64,000 nucleotides of DNA from Rhodopseudomonas pseudopalustris (GCF_900110435.1 NZ_FODT01000007.1:277544-341543), one strand, 5' to 3'; counted from the first letter of the stretch, positions 55,386-63,792 are shown. Program-made: numbers and translations. The notes: a model not told the origin generated them from the letters alone.

Positions 55386-56051
55386 ATGAGCGCGATCAGG
55401 CCGTTGAAGATCGATGTCGTGTCCGATGTCGTTTGCCCGTGGTGCTACATCGGCAAGCGCCGCATCGAGCAGGCGCTGGCGCTCGCCCCCGATGTGCCGG
55501 TCGAGCTCAACTACCGGCCGTTCTTCCTCAATCCGTGGGTGCCGCGGGAAGGCATCGAACGCGACGAATACCTCACCAAGAAATTCGGCTCGCCCGAGCG
55601 CTACAAGGAGATCGCGGGCCGCGTCGTCGAGGTCGCCGCGCAGGAAGGGCTCGACTATCATCCGGACCGCGTGCAGCGGCAGCCGAACACGATCGACTGC
55701 CATCGGCTGATCCATTGGGCCGAGGCGATCGGTCAGGGGCCCGCGATGAAGCAGCGGTTGATGGAATTGTATTTCCGCGACGGCGGCGATCTCACCGACA
55801 CCGAGGTGCTGGTGCAGGCCGCGGCCGATGTCGGCCTCGACGCCGCCGAGGTGCGCGCCAGGCTCGCGACCGACGCGGATATCGAGCTGATCTCGGGGCA
55901 GGCGGAGGAGGCGGCCGAGAAGGGCATCTCCGGCGTACCGACCTTCGTGTTCGCGCAGAAATACGCGGTGTCCGGCGCGCAGGACCCGGCGCAGCTCGCC
56001 AAGGCCATCCGTCACATTTCGGCGGAGATCAACGCCGAGGCGGCGGAGTAA
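55386..56051 (+). CDS. DsbA-family oxidoreductase, FrnE-like
   Basis: The 221-residue product has a thioredoxin-fold DsbA domain with the redox motif CPWC (SDVVCPWCYIGKRRIEQALA) and a C-terminal cis-Pro loop GISGVPTFVF. No signal peptide is seen, so it acts in the cytoplasm, like FrnE or 2-hydroxychromene isomerase relatives. ATG at 55386 has a perfect AGGAGG upstream. It may be co-transcribed with the XRE regulator 72 bases before. Confidence 0.85.
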   Translation: MSAIRPLKIDVVSDVVCPWCYIGKRRIEQALALAPDVPVELNYRPFFLNPWVPREGIERDEYLTKKFGSPERYKEIAGRVVEVAAQEGLDYHPDRVQRQPNTIDCHRLIHWAEAIGQGPAMKQRLMELYFRDGGDLTDTEVLVQAAADVGLDAAEVRARLATDADIELISGQAEEAAEKGISGVPTFVFAQKYAVSGAQDPAQLAKAIRHISAEINAEAAE

Positions 56052-56115
56052 CTCTCGGGTTTTCGAGCGAAGAGGATCCCGGTTCGCGTGAAGAAGACGC
56101 GTCAGATACGAGAAG

Positions 56116-57314
56116 TTAGCGTTTGAGCAACCGCTTCGCCGTCTGCCGCAGCGCCTCGCGGGCGCGGAGTGCGCGTGTGATCGGGCCGAACAGCGGATCG
56201 AGCGGACGCAGCGGGATCAGTAGGTCGCCGACGGCGAAGCGCCCGCGCCAGATCGGATCGATCATCGGGTGATCCGGGCTCGCGGTGGAATCCGCCATCG
56301 TGATCGCGGGATCGGCGCACAGATGCCGCGTCAGCTCCAGTGTCAGCAACACGCCCGGCGAATAGCGCGCGAAGCTCTCCGCGATACCGAGCTTGAAGAA
56401 ATAGGCGCGGTCGCCGTGCCGCAACACGATGCCGGCGGCGATCGCCGCGTTGCCGGCGTGCAGCAGCGCGATTTCGCAGGCGTTGCGCGTGGCGAGCGCC
56501 GTCGCCGCGCTACGGAGCCGAGCCGCCAGTTCGGGCTGGTGCAGCAAAGCTGTTCCCCGGCGACCTTTCCAGCCGCTGGCTTCGAGCGCGAGAAACACTT
56601 CGTAGGCCTGCGCCACCGCGTCGGGCGTGCGCGCCACGGTGAAGCGTACCTCGCCGTGATCGCCGAGCCGGCGCATCAGCCTTCGATATTCCTTCAACCG
56701 TTTGCCGCCGAGCGCGTCGCGCAGCAGCTCGTCGGCATCGCTCGTGGCGTCGAGGCAGGCGCGCGACCAGCCGCGCAGCAGCACCGGCGCCAGGCCCTCT
56801 GCCGCAGCGGCGCGCGAAAACACCTGGACGGCCTCGCCGTCGCGCGCGACGTCGCGGAGCAGCAAAGCGCGAGCGCCCGAAGCCCGCGCCTGTGCGATCA
56901 TCACGGCGGCGGCGCGGTCGGCGGTGTCATGGTCGAGCAGCGGCGTATCGAGCGAGCGAAACGGATCGGCGGCGACCAGCACCGGCAGCGGCAGCCGGAA
57001 GCCATGCCAGGCCGAGAGCACCGGCAGTAATCCGGGAGTGCGCCGGCTGTATCATGCGCCGTCAGCGCACGTGTCACCGCGCGGGCACGCCGGTCGCCAT
57101 TGGCGGCGATGGTCCATTCCGGCAGGTAGTAGGCATTCGGTTCGATCGCCCGGCCGGCGAGGTCGCGCCATGCAGCGCAATCGATCTCGGCGATCAGCGG
57201 CAGCGCGGCACGTGCCGTCGCGGCGCCGCCTTGCTCGGCGCGTGTGATCGGCGATGAACTCGAAATGTCGACCACGTCCACCCCTTCCCGCGCGAGCGCG
57301 CAGCCGCGAGTCAC
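56116..57314 (-). pseudogene. GNAT acetyltransferase (CelD/BcsL type), frameshifted
   Basis: The N-terminal part reads in one frame from GTG at 57314 (AEIDCAAWRDLAGRAIEPNA, YYLPEWTIA, ALTAHDTAGAL) and the rest in another from about 57036 (PGLLPVLSAWHGFRLPLPVL, then the acetyltransferase region ALEASGWKGRRGTALLHQPE and GNAAIAAGIVLRHGDRAYFF). Joined, they form one protein of about 397 residues of the GNAT_acetyltransf_6 type, which is linked to polysaccharide or cell-wall modification. One missing C in the run at 57034-57036 explains the shift. It could be a real mutation, phase variation or a sequencing error. Confidence 0.7.
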
Positions 57315-57408
57315 GCGGCGCGCTTGTGCCGGTCGGAAAGTAACTTAGAGATCCCGAGATTGAGTGAGTTCCGCAGACCATTTTAGGGGGTATTATTAAC
57401 CGCGGCTT

Positions 57409-57448
57409 GCCGGCGCGAGCGGCCGGGCGCGGCGCCGGTCCGTTTTTT
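57409..57448 (+). terminator. terminator-like hairpin in caspase gene leader
   Basis: GCCGGCGC (57409-57416) pairs with GCGCCGGT (57432-57439) and TCCG is followed by TTTTTT. It lies about 95 bases before the caspase start codon, with no plus-strand gene upstream. It could end a small RNA or act as a leader attenuator. Confidence 0.45.
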
Positions 57449-57542
57449 GAGGTTCGGCGTGCAATTGCCACGGGCCGGTGGTGAACCCGCTTGTGCTGGC
57501 GACCGACCAACAGCGGGAATTGATCAAGGAAAGGACGGGCCG

Positions 57543-59012
57543 ATGTTGCGTGCGATGCTGTGGAACGCGGCGCTGGCGGCGACGATGCTGCTCGGGACGG
57601 AAGCGGCGCTGGCCGAAAGCCGCGTTGCCCTGGTGGTCGGGCAGTCGGCCTATCGCGCGGTGCCGGCGCTGCCCAATCCGGTCAACGACGCCAAGGCGAT
57701 CGAGAAGCTGCTCGGCGACGCCGGCTTCGAGGTCACCGCCGCCAACGATCTCAGCCAGACCGAACTGCGGCAGATGGTCGGCGATTTCGCCGCCAAGGTT
57801 GCGGCCAAGGGGCCGGACACCGTGGCGCTGATGTTCTATGCCGGCCACGGCATCCAGGTCGACGGCGAGAACTATCTGGTGCCGGTGGACGTTGATCCGA
57901 AACGCGAGGCCGACATTCCGCTGCAGGCGGTCCGGCTCAACGACGTGCTCAACACCCTGACCTCGGTGCCGACGCGGACCCGGATCATCATGCTCGATGC
58001 CTGCCGCAACAATCCGTTCCCCGAGATCAAGAAGATCACCGGCCAGGGGCTGGCGCTGGTCGATGCCAAGACCGGAGCGCCCGGCACCTTCCTGTCGTTC
58101 TCGACCTCGCCGGGCGCCGAAGCCGAAGACGGCGGCGGCGCCAACAGCCCTTACACGGCGGCGCTGCTGAAGGCCGGTCGCGAGAGCGGTCTGCAGATCG
58201 AGGACACCTTCAAGCGGGTGCGGCTGGCGGTCAATCAGGCCACCTCCGGCCGGCAGACGCCGTGGGAAAGCTCGTCGCTGGTGGATGATTTCCGCTTCTT
58301 CGGCTCGGCCGAGGACGGCATCAAGCCGGAGAAGAAACGCACCGTCGAGGAATGGAAGGCCTTCCTGAAGGGTAAGCCGATCGAACAGGCCAACGAGCTT
58401 ATCGTCTCCGACGGTTCCGGCGACGCCTACGAGGCGTTCGTGTCACTGTATGCCGAGCCGCCGCTCGGCACCGAGGCGAAGCGCTGGCTCGACCGCTTTC
58501 GCCAGATGCAGGCCTGGAACCGGGCGGTCCTCGCCAACAGCGGGCCGGCGTATCGGTCCTTCCTCGACCAGTACCCCGACAGCGACCTGACCCCGACCGC
58601 GAAAAAGCTCGAAGAGCGGCAGCGCAACAAGCCGGTGCCCGCGGTGGCGATCCCGGCCGCCACGCAGGCCAGCCTGACGCCGCCGGCGATTCAGGCCGCG
58701 GCAACGGCAACCTGCCCATGCAGCACGCCGCCGGCGATCGACAAGAAGATCGACAAGACCAAGCCGAAGCGGGCCGAGCGCGCCGAGCCGCCGAAGCGCA
58801 CGGCCGTGAAGCCGCCGCGCGAGCGGGTGTATTACGAAGACGACGTGGAGGATGTGGTCGTGGTGCGGCGTCCGCCGCCGGTCTACTACGATCCGCCGCG
58901 CGGCCCGAGCATTTCGATCGGCGGCGGCATTCGGGGTGGGGGCTACGGTGGCGGCTACGGCGGTGGACCGAGCGGCGGCAATGGCGGGCGGATCGGCGGC
59001 GGCCGCTACTGA
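57543..59012 (+). CDS. secreted caspase-like (C14) protein
   Basis: The 489-residue product has a signal peptide (MLRAMLWNAALAATMLLGTE, cut after ALA) and a caspase-fold domain with the catalytic pair in FYAGHGIQ (His 102) and LDACRNNPF (Cys 154), then TFLSFSTSPG. After about residue 270 comes a helical region (VEEWKAFLKGKPIEQANELI), a Pro/Lys-rich linker, and a Gly/Tyr-rich tail (GGGYGGGYGGGPSGG). Caspase-like proteases of this type cleave after basic residues in known cases. Substrate and purpose are unknown. ATG at 57543 follows GGACGGGC. Confidence 0.85.
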   Translation: MLRAMLWNAALAATMLLGTEAALAESRVALVVGQSAYRAVPALPNPVNDAKAIEKLLGDAGFEVTAANDLSQTELRQMVGDFAAKVAAKGPDTVALMFYAGHGIQVDGENYLVPVDVDPKREADIPLQAVRLNDVLNTLTSVPTRTRIIMLDACRNNPFPEIKKITGQGLALVDAKTGAPGTFLSFSTSPGAEAEDGGGANSPYTAALLKAGRESGLQIEDTFKRVRLAVNQATSGRQTPWESSSLVDDFRFFGSAEDGIKPEKKRTVEEWKAFLKGKPIEQANELIVSDGSGDAYEAFVSLYAEPPLGTEAKRWLDRFRQMQAWNRAVLANSGPAYRSFLDQYPDSDLTPTAKKLEERQRNKPVPAVAIPAATQASLTPPAIQAAATATCPCSTPPAIDKKIDKTKPKRAERAEPPKRTAVKPPRERVYYEDDVEDVVVVRRPPPVYYDPPRGPSISIGGGIRGGGYGGGYGGGPSGGNGGRIGGGRY

Positions 59013-59036
59013 TCTCAGCGCAATGCGGTCGACGAA

Positions 59037-59060
59037 GGCGAGCCACGGCTCGCCCGTTTT
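59037..59060 (+). terminator. intrinsic terminator after caspase gene
   Basis: GGCGAGCC (59037-59044) pairs with GGCTCGCC (59047-59054); with a realistic loop the stem is GCGAG/CTCGC. CGTTTT follows. Confidence 0.7.
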
Positions 59061-59298
59061 ACTGGAAGGCGACGCCGATGCGCCGGGCGGCGACCCATAC
59101 CGGGCGGCAGCGGTGTTTCACCTTGTCGGTCTCGATCACCAGCACGAATTCCTCGGGCAGGGCGACCGGCGCTTCGACGTCGATCCGCGCCCCGGTCGCC
59201 GACAGATTGCGTATGGTGCAATCGAATCCCGCACCGCTGAATGCGATCGTTCCGCGTTTGAACACCCTGTGGCGCGGCGCGCCTCGTCGTTCTGTCAT
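59059..59298 (-). CDS. PilZ-domain protein
   Basis: The 79-residue product is a single PilZ domain: ERRGAPRHRVFKRG carries the R-x3-R switch and NLSATGARI the D/N-x-S-x3-G motif. PilZ proteins bind cyclic di-GMP and are often motility effectors. The Asn at the first position of the second motif (usually Asp or Asn) is acceptable. It is convergent with the caspase gene. Confidence 0.85.
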   Translation of the reverse strand: MTERRGAPRHRVFKRGTIAFSGAGFDCTIRNLSATGARIDVEAPVALPEEFVLVIETDKVKHRCRPVWVAARRIGVAFQ

Positions 59299-59447
59299 CG
59301 CCGTTGTCCGAGCTTACCGTCGATGGCTGCGAACATCGCGCATGCGAATTACAAACGGCTGAACGCGATCACCGCGCCCGGCCGGTGTCGCTTTACACTT
59401 CGTTTACCAAACGCCCCTGCACCGGGGGCGTCCGGGGCCGGCCCCGT

Positions 59448-59912
59448 TCAAAGCATCGCGAACGCGCTCGACACCATCGCCACCGGCTTGCCATCGGCCG
59501 CGCTCAGCAGCGTCACCCGGCCGAAGCTCATGGTGCGCCCGAGCCGCACCACCCGCGCGTCCGCCAGCACGTCGGACGAGGCGACCGCTTTCAGAAAATG
59601 TGTGGTCTGATCGACCGTGGTCATCGGCCTGAAGCCGCGATTGGCGGCCAGGATCGCGATCACCATCGCGGTGTCGGCGAGAGCCATCAGCGCCTGTCCG
59701 CAGACGATGCCGCCGCTGCGGCAGAGCCGATCCGAGAACCCCATTCGCAGCGTCGCGCCGGGCTGCCAGTCGCCGCCAGCACCGGGCGGCGGCGCGGTCT
59801 CGATCGCATCCACCGTCAGGCCGAGATCGAGCACCCAGGGCGCGAATACATCGCTGAGCGTGCGCCTCGCGTCGTCGAGGCCAAAATCCGTGGTTGTCCC
59901 GCTCTCCGGCAT
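59448..59912 (-). CDS. PaaI-type hotdog thioesterase
   Basis: The 154-residue product has the hotdog fold pattern of PaaI thioesterases (RSGGIVCGQALMALADTAMV, then TTVDQTTHFLKAV and VTLLSAADGKPVAMVSS), which hydrolyse acyl- or phenylacyl-CoA. ATG at 59912 has GGGAGACC upstream; the frame continues upstream to 60200 across the divergent region without support. It is a single gene. Confidence 0.8.
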   Translation of the reverse strand: MPESGTTTDFGLDDARRTLSDVFAPWVLDLGLTVDAIETAPPPGAGGDWQPGATLRMGFSDRLCRSGGIVCGQALMALADTAMVIAILAANRGFRPMTTVDQTTHFLKAVASSDVLADARVVRLGRTMSFGRVTLLSAADGKPVAMVSSAFAML

Positions 59913-60053
59913 GTGGTCTCCCGTTCCTTGTTTTGTACGTCGCCGTACGGAGCTTGCTCCGACCGGTCGTTCCGGTGAGCGGACCCGATTCGGGGCGGCT
60001 TGAAAACGCCACGGTCGTTCCCTTAAGGTCCGGCAGTTTTTGTGGGGTGGCGT

Positions 60054-60185
60054 ATGGTCAAGCGTTCGGCTCTGATTTTCGGCGTGGTTGGTGCGGCGAT
60101 CCTTCTCAACGGCTGTACCAAATGCGGTCCGATCTGGGAGGATTGGACGCAATCGCCGAAGTCCTGCAGGTCCGAGCGTCCCTAA
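60054..60185 (+). CDS. small lipoprotein, 43 residues
   Basis: The product MVKRSALIFGVVGAAILLNG is followed by a lipobox cysteine (LNGC, residue 21) and a short tail with TKCGPIWEDW and SPKSC. GGGGTGG lies just before ATG. Similar tiny lipoproteins occur in Bradyrhizobium. It is followed 34 bases later by a small secreted protein gene, with which it probably forms a unit. Confidence 0.6.
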   Translation: MVKRSALIFGVVGAAILLNGCTKCGPIWEDWTQSPKSCRSERP

Positions 60186-60219
60186 TGCCGCGACCGTCAT
60201 GCACGCGAAGGAGTTTCGA

Positions 60220-60507
60220 ATGAAGTTGTTGCGCGGCGTCGCCGTGAGCGTCCTGTTGGCCGGGCCGGCCTATGCGCAGGGCATGCCCAACGTCAATCTC
60301 GTCCCCGAGATCCAGCACAAGACGCCTGAGGAAAAGGCTCAGGACGCCATTCGTGAGAAGGCCTACCGGGAATCGCTGCGCAAGATTCCCGACGCCAAGG
60401 CGTCGAACGATCCCTGGGGCGATGTGCGTAGTGGCGACTCCTCCGCGACCCCCAAGGCCAAAACAGCGACGACCAGACAGAAGAAAAACGGCTCCGCCGC
60501 GGAATAG
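60220..60507 (+). CDS. small secreted protein
   Basis: The 95-residue product has a signal peptide (MKLLRGVAVSVLLAGPAYAQ) and a polar mature part with HKTPEEKAQDAIREKAYRES and a Lys/Thr-rich end. ATG at 60220 has AAGGAG six bases upstream, better than the ATG at 60199. Similar proteins with the motif PEEKxxDEAxEKAYR are common in Bradyrhizobiaceae; function unknown. Confidence 0.7.
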   Translation: MKLLRGVAVSVLLAGPAYAQGMPNVNLVPEIQHKTPEEKAQDAIREKAYRESLRKIPDAKASNDPWGDVRSGDSSATPKAKTATTRQKKNGSAAE

Positions 60508-60511
60508 AGTA

Positions 60512-60603
60512 GGATGACTTGTCTTCGAACTGTCATCCCGCTCCAGGTGCCCGTTGAGCATGATCATTTCTGAAAACCGGCGTCTACTTTCGGTATCATG
60601 CGC
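60512..60603. repeat. 92-bp dispersed repeat, copy 2
   Basis: It starts GGATGACTTGTC like the copy at 1161-1252 and ends with arms GAGCATGATC (60556-60565) and ATCATGCGC (60595-60603). Both copies are 92 bases. The centre has diverged. Confidence 0.7.
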
Positions 60604-60772
60604 TAATACAAGCTGGTAAGTGCGCCAGGTCTGAATGGCGTGATCAAAACGGCACAGATTTTTATCCCGAATTGATGTTGAAGGACAGTCGCGGCGAGTG
60701 TTTCGCCGTGAGGCTGTGCGACCGCCGTGGGTAACGGCCCGGTTGGTCGTTTTCGATTGCGGGACACGACGT

Positions 60773-61459
60773 GTGAATTCATACGAGGCGGCGTTCGATT
60801 CCAAGGCGTTTCTTGGTAGCGCTGGGCCGGGCCGGGCCGTCCAGCAGTTCCGCAAGAATCAGGCGATATTTGCGCAGGGCGACGAGGCCGAGAGCGTGCT
60901 GTTTCTGCAGCGCGGTCGGGCCAAGCTCGTGGTGATGTCCGAGCAGGGCAAGGAGGGCGTGGTCGCGATCCTGCAGCCCGGCCAGTTTTTCGGCGAGAGC
61001 GGATTGATCGGCCGCCGGCGCTTGTCGACGGCGGTGGCGCTTGAGGACTGCGTCGTCACCACGCTTGCAAACACCATGCTGATCTCGACGCTTCAGCGCG
61101 AGCCCGGCATGTGCGAGTTCTTCCTGACGCATCTGTTGAAGCGCAATTGCAGGGTCGAGGAAGACCTGATCGATCAGTTGTTGAACTCGAGCGAGAAGCG
61201 GCTGGCGCGGCTGTTACTTCTGCTCGCTGATTTCAGCGCCGGCGATACGGCAAAGTCGCTTCCGGTCGATATCAGCCAGGAGACGCTGGCCGAAATGATC
61301 GGCACCACGCGCTCGCGCGTCAGTCACTTCATGAACAAGTTTCGCAAACTCGGCTTCATCAACTACAACGGCCATATCGAAGTATATCCGTCGCTGCGAA
61401 GCGCGATCGCGCCGGACAAGGCGCGGTTGCCGGACGGCGAGGCGCGTAGCTCCGGTTAG
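60773..61459 (+). CDS. Crp/Fnr-family transcription regulator
   Basis: The product (228 residues from GTG at 60773) has a cyclic-nucleotide-binding fold (FRKNQAIFAQGDEAESVLFL, QPGQFFGESGLIGRRRLSTA) and a C-terminal winged helix (DISQETLAEMIGTTRSRVSH, FMNKFRKLGFI). No Fnr-type cysteine cluster is present, so a nucleotide or other ligand is more likely than oxygen. The GTG at 60773 matches the usual start VNSYEAAFDSKAFL; the frame stays open to 60698. Targets unknown. Confidence 0.88.
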   Translation: MNSYEAAFDSKAFLGSAGPGRAVQQFRKNQAIFAQGDEAESVLFLQRGRAKLVVMSEQGKEGVVAILQPGQFFGESGLIGRRRLSTAVALEDCVVTTLANTMLISTLQREPGMCEFFLTHLLKRNCRVEEDLIDQLLNSSEKRLARLLLLLADFSAGDTAKSLPVDISQETLAEMIGTTRSRVSHFMNKFRKLGFINYNGHIEVYPSLRSAIAPDKARLPDGEARSSG

Positions 61460-61507
61460 AGCATGATCCCGAAAAGTGGGTGCCGGTTTTCGGACAAGAT
61501 CATGCTC
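61459..61507. repeat. palindromic dispersed repeat after Crp gene
   Basis: GAGCATGATC (61459-61468) and GATCATGCTC (61498-61507) flank a GAAAA...TTTTCGG core. The element touches the Crp/Fnr stop codon. A further half arm GAGCATGAT lies at 61518. Confidence 0.75.
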
Positions 61508-61586
61508 AAACCCCGAGCATGATGGCGATTTCGATTTTCTGATTTGGCGCGAAATCCAGGACGACGCGGACCGGGGCCAGAGCTTT

Positions 61587-61613
61587 TCCGGTTCTGATCA
61601 AATCAGAACCGGA
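61587..61613. repeat. palindrome in intergenic repeat cluster
   Basis: TCCGGTTCTGAT (61587-61598) is a perfect inverted partner of ATCAGAACCGGA (61602-61613) around CAA. It belongs to a cluster of three palindromes between 61459 and 61678. Confidence 0.7.
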
Positions 61614-61634
61614 CCTCTAACTTTCTGTTCTGAC

Positions 61635-61678
61635 GCGTTTTCTTCAGGCGAACCGGTTTCCGCTTCGCTCGAAAACGC
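61635..61678. repeat. palindromic repeat ending GAAAACGC
   Basis: GCGTTTTC (61635-61642) pairs with GAAAACGC (61671-61678). Its right part recurs as a fragment at 29176-29192. Confidence 0.65.
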
Positions 61679-61679
61679 T

Positions 61680-61850
61680 CTAGGACTTGTCGCCGAGCAG
61701 CTTGCCGTCGGCGCGGTTGACGAAATGCACTTGCGTGCAGGCCGGACAGCGCACCAGTTCGAACGTCGATGCCGCTTGAGGGTGTTCCTCAGCGACCCAT
61801 GCCTGAACCTTCATGGCGGTCCGCGGGCATTTATAAATCACATGCGACAT
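61680..61850 (-). CDS. small zinc-ribbon-like protein
   Basis: The 56-residue product starts MSHVIYKCPRTAMKVQAWVA and ends with VRCPACTQVHFVNRADGKLL. The CP...CPAC pairs suggest a small zinc ribbon. Such short proteins are frequent in Bradyrhizobium. The start at 61850 gives the conserved MSHVIYKCP beginning; the frame runs to 61889. Function unknown. Confidence 0.6.
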   Translation of the reverse strand: MSHVIYKCPRTAMKVQAWVAEEHPQAASTFELVRCPACTQVHFVNRADGKLLGDKS

Positions 61851-62082
61851 CGGGCGGGGCCGGGGGCTTCCTCGAACTTTCCAGCACAATCGCCGGCCCC
61901 GGCTTCGATCATTTGATTTGAATCAATAAGGTATTTATATACCGCGAAATTGATCGGTGATCGCCGCTTGTATCGCGTGCGTGCTCACTGCCGCGGTAGC
62001 CGGATGCGGGGGGCTGCTCAAATCGTTGGCGGGTGGCAAGAGCCGCCCTCCCGGGGCAGCCCTTGTCGATTCGTCTGAGCGG

Positions 62083-62442
62083 TTACTTGCGCGCGCAGCT
62101 CAGCACGATGCTGGTCGAACTCGGACCGCAGCGCGCGGTCATCACGCCGTTCTGGACGCTGATCGAGTCGCTGAACTTGGCGGACGCGTTGCCGACGCAG
62201 AGCGCCGAAACCAGTGTCTCGCCGCTGTCGCAGGCCGACGGGCAGCCGTTCGACGAGCACGAGGTCGACGCCACCGTGCGGATGCTGGTGGCGGAGGCGC
62301 CGTCCTTGCCGGGAGGGCCAGGAGGGCCGGCCGGTCCCTGCGCGCCCTGTTCGCCCTTCGGGCCGGGCGTTCCCAGGCCGGTATCGCAGCCGGCCAGCGC
62401 GATGGCCGCCGTCATCATCACGATCAAAGTTCCGAGACGCAT
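62083..62442 (-). CDS. collagen-like lipoprotein
   Basis: The 119-residue product has a lipoprotein signal (LGTLIVMMTAAIALAGC, Cys about 18) followed by eight or nine Gly-X-Y collagen triplets (GTPGPKGEQGAQGPAGPPGP) and a Cys-rich C-terminal domain (SCSSNGCPSACDSGETLVSA). ATG at 62442 has AGGGAG seven bases upstream; a GTG two codons before is too close to that site. It should be anchored in a membrane with a short triple-helix stalk. Function unknown. Confidence 0.75.
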   Translation of the reverse strand: MRLGTLIVMMTAAIALAGCDTGLGTPGPKGEQGAQGPAGPPGPPGKDGASATSIRTVASTSCSSNGCPSACDSGETLVSALCVGNASAKFSDSISVQNGVMTARCGPSSTSIVLSCARK

Positions 62443-63034
62443 TCCCACACTCCCTCTGACAGACGACCCGAGCGTTTACCTTCGGGCCCATGCGAGCGAC
62501 TGACGTCGCCCCTCCTTCGCCGTGCGCACGATCTTTGCAAAGCGACGGGTCACTCGTCGCGCAACGGCAGCGGCGGGCCGGATCTCGCGGGCCGCTGCCG
62601 GAGACACAATACCTAGGTCATCAGCGATTGGAAAATGTTGTGATGGCGTAAGACTAACGGATGGCACAATGAAGATGAATGGCGATGGTGAGGGCGCTCG
62701 GCGAGGCGAATTTTGCGGTGCGCTTCGCGCAGACCGCTGTCAGCGGAACGTGCGCCAGAGTGTCGCGCCAATTTAGCACAGAGCCCATCAGCAGAACGAA
62801 AGAGAGCCCCGAACGAGGCCATGTTCGGGGCTCCCCGTCAGCGTCGGAACTCCCCACCTCTAGAAAGTTCGGCAATGACGAGGCTTAGGCTATCCGCGAG
62901 CCTTCGCGCCGCATTGCGTGGAATCAAATACCACTAAGTTTCAAAGGTCGGTCGACTGCATCATCCGTATTGGAGCCCAATCGGATTGGAGCATAACTGG
63001 CACTAACTTTGCCGTGCGCAGCTGATAGCTGCCG
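62443..63034. other. gene-poor stretch, about 590 bases
   Basis: Short open frames are present on both strands but none has a ribosome site plus recognisable protein features. It holds a strong hairpin at 62804-62833. The DNA may be decayed or regulatory. Confidence 0.4.
62804..62833 (-). terminator. perfect 11-bp hairpin, possible terminator
   Basis: GAGCCCCGAAC (62804-62814) pairs perfectly with GTTCGGGGCTC (62823-62833). On the minus strand TCTTTC follows, so it could end the transcript of the small gene at 63035-63175. Confidence 0.45.
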
Positions 63035-63175
63035 TCACGTCTCGCCACGACCGGATTGCTCGCGCGTCAGGTTGGCGATCAGCTGTACCAACACCCGGCG
63101 GCGCTCCTCATCGTGCGTTTCCGCCAGCAGGCGCCTGTACAGCTTCAGGTTTTCCTCGCGAAGAAACTTGTCCAA
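63035..63175 (-). CDS. small helical protein, 46 residues, TTG start
   Basis: Reading from TTG at 63175 gives DKFLREENLKLYRRLLAET, then HDEERRRVLVQLIANLTREQ, ending at TGA 63037-63035. The pattern D-x-F-x-x-x-E-N-x-x-x-Y/F-R-x-x-L ... R-x-x-L-x-x-L/I matches a very small helical family that is common in Bradyrhizobiaceae genomes. GGGGAC lies before the start. The opposite-strand open frame over this stretch is its shadow. Function unknown. Confidence 0.55.
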   Translation of the reverse strand: MDKFLREENLKLYRRLLAETHDEERRRVLVQLIANLTREQSGRGET

Positions 63176-63369
63176 CTAAGTCCCCGTTTCATTGAGGTCC
63201 TGAATCAGCCGGTCTCGGAGGTTGGTTCCGAACGATGGTAATGTCACTGATTTTTAAAAATAAACCGGCTGCGATTGGCTGTCGATCCGAAGCTGCCTCC
63301 GATGACGCAAGCAAGATTCCGGATAGTGTCAGGAAACAGCTGACGCGCTGACGGATATCGACACGGATG

Positions 63370-63792
63370 TCATGTGTTCGGAGACGCGCCCGCATTGGGG
63401 GTGTTGAGGAGCTGCGTGACGGCGGCAACCACCTGCGATGGCGCGAAAGGCTTGGTCAGCAGGATACTGTTGGGAACGCCGCGGGCCGCCCACTCCGCAG
63501 CGCTGTCGCCGGTCATGTAAACGACCGGGAAGGCGGGATCGATTTCGCGAACGCGGCGTCCGACCTCCCAGCCTGGCATCCGGTCGCGGCCGAGATTGAC
63601 ATCGGTCACCAGTCCGCGAAAGCGATCGCCGTCCGTGAGCAGATCAACCGCTTCCTCGCCCGAGGATGCGATCACAGCTTCGAAACCACCTTCTTCGAGG
63701 GCTTCCAGCACGATGCTCTGGATCATCGGATCGTCTTCGACGACCAGAATGACGATCGAATTATCCAAGGCGTACCCCCGCCGCAGGTGCAT
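63370..63792 (-). CDS. single-domain response regulator
   Basis: The product (140 residues from ATG 63792, or 132 from TTG 63768, which has a better upstream GGGGGT) is one receiver domain: VILVVEDDPMIQSIVLEALE with the acidic pair, GLVTDVNLG with the phosphorylated Asp, VVYMTGDSA and the conserved Lys in LLTKPFAP. No output domain is present, so it acts by protein contact, like CheY- or Sma0114-type regulators. No kinase gene is adjacent. Confidence 0.85.
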   Translation of the reverse strand: MHLRRGYALDNSIVILVVEDDPMIQSIVLEALEEGGFEAVIASSGEEAVDLLTDGDRFRGLVTDVNLGRDRMPGWEVGRRVREIDPAFPVVYMTGDSAAEWAARGVPNSILLTKPFAPSQVVAAVTQLLNTPNAGASPNT

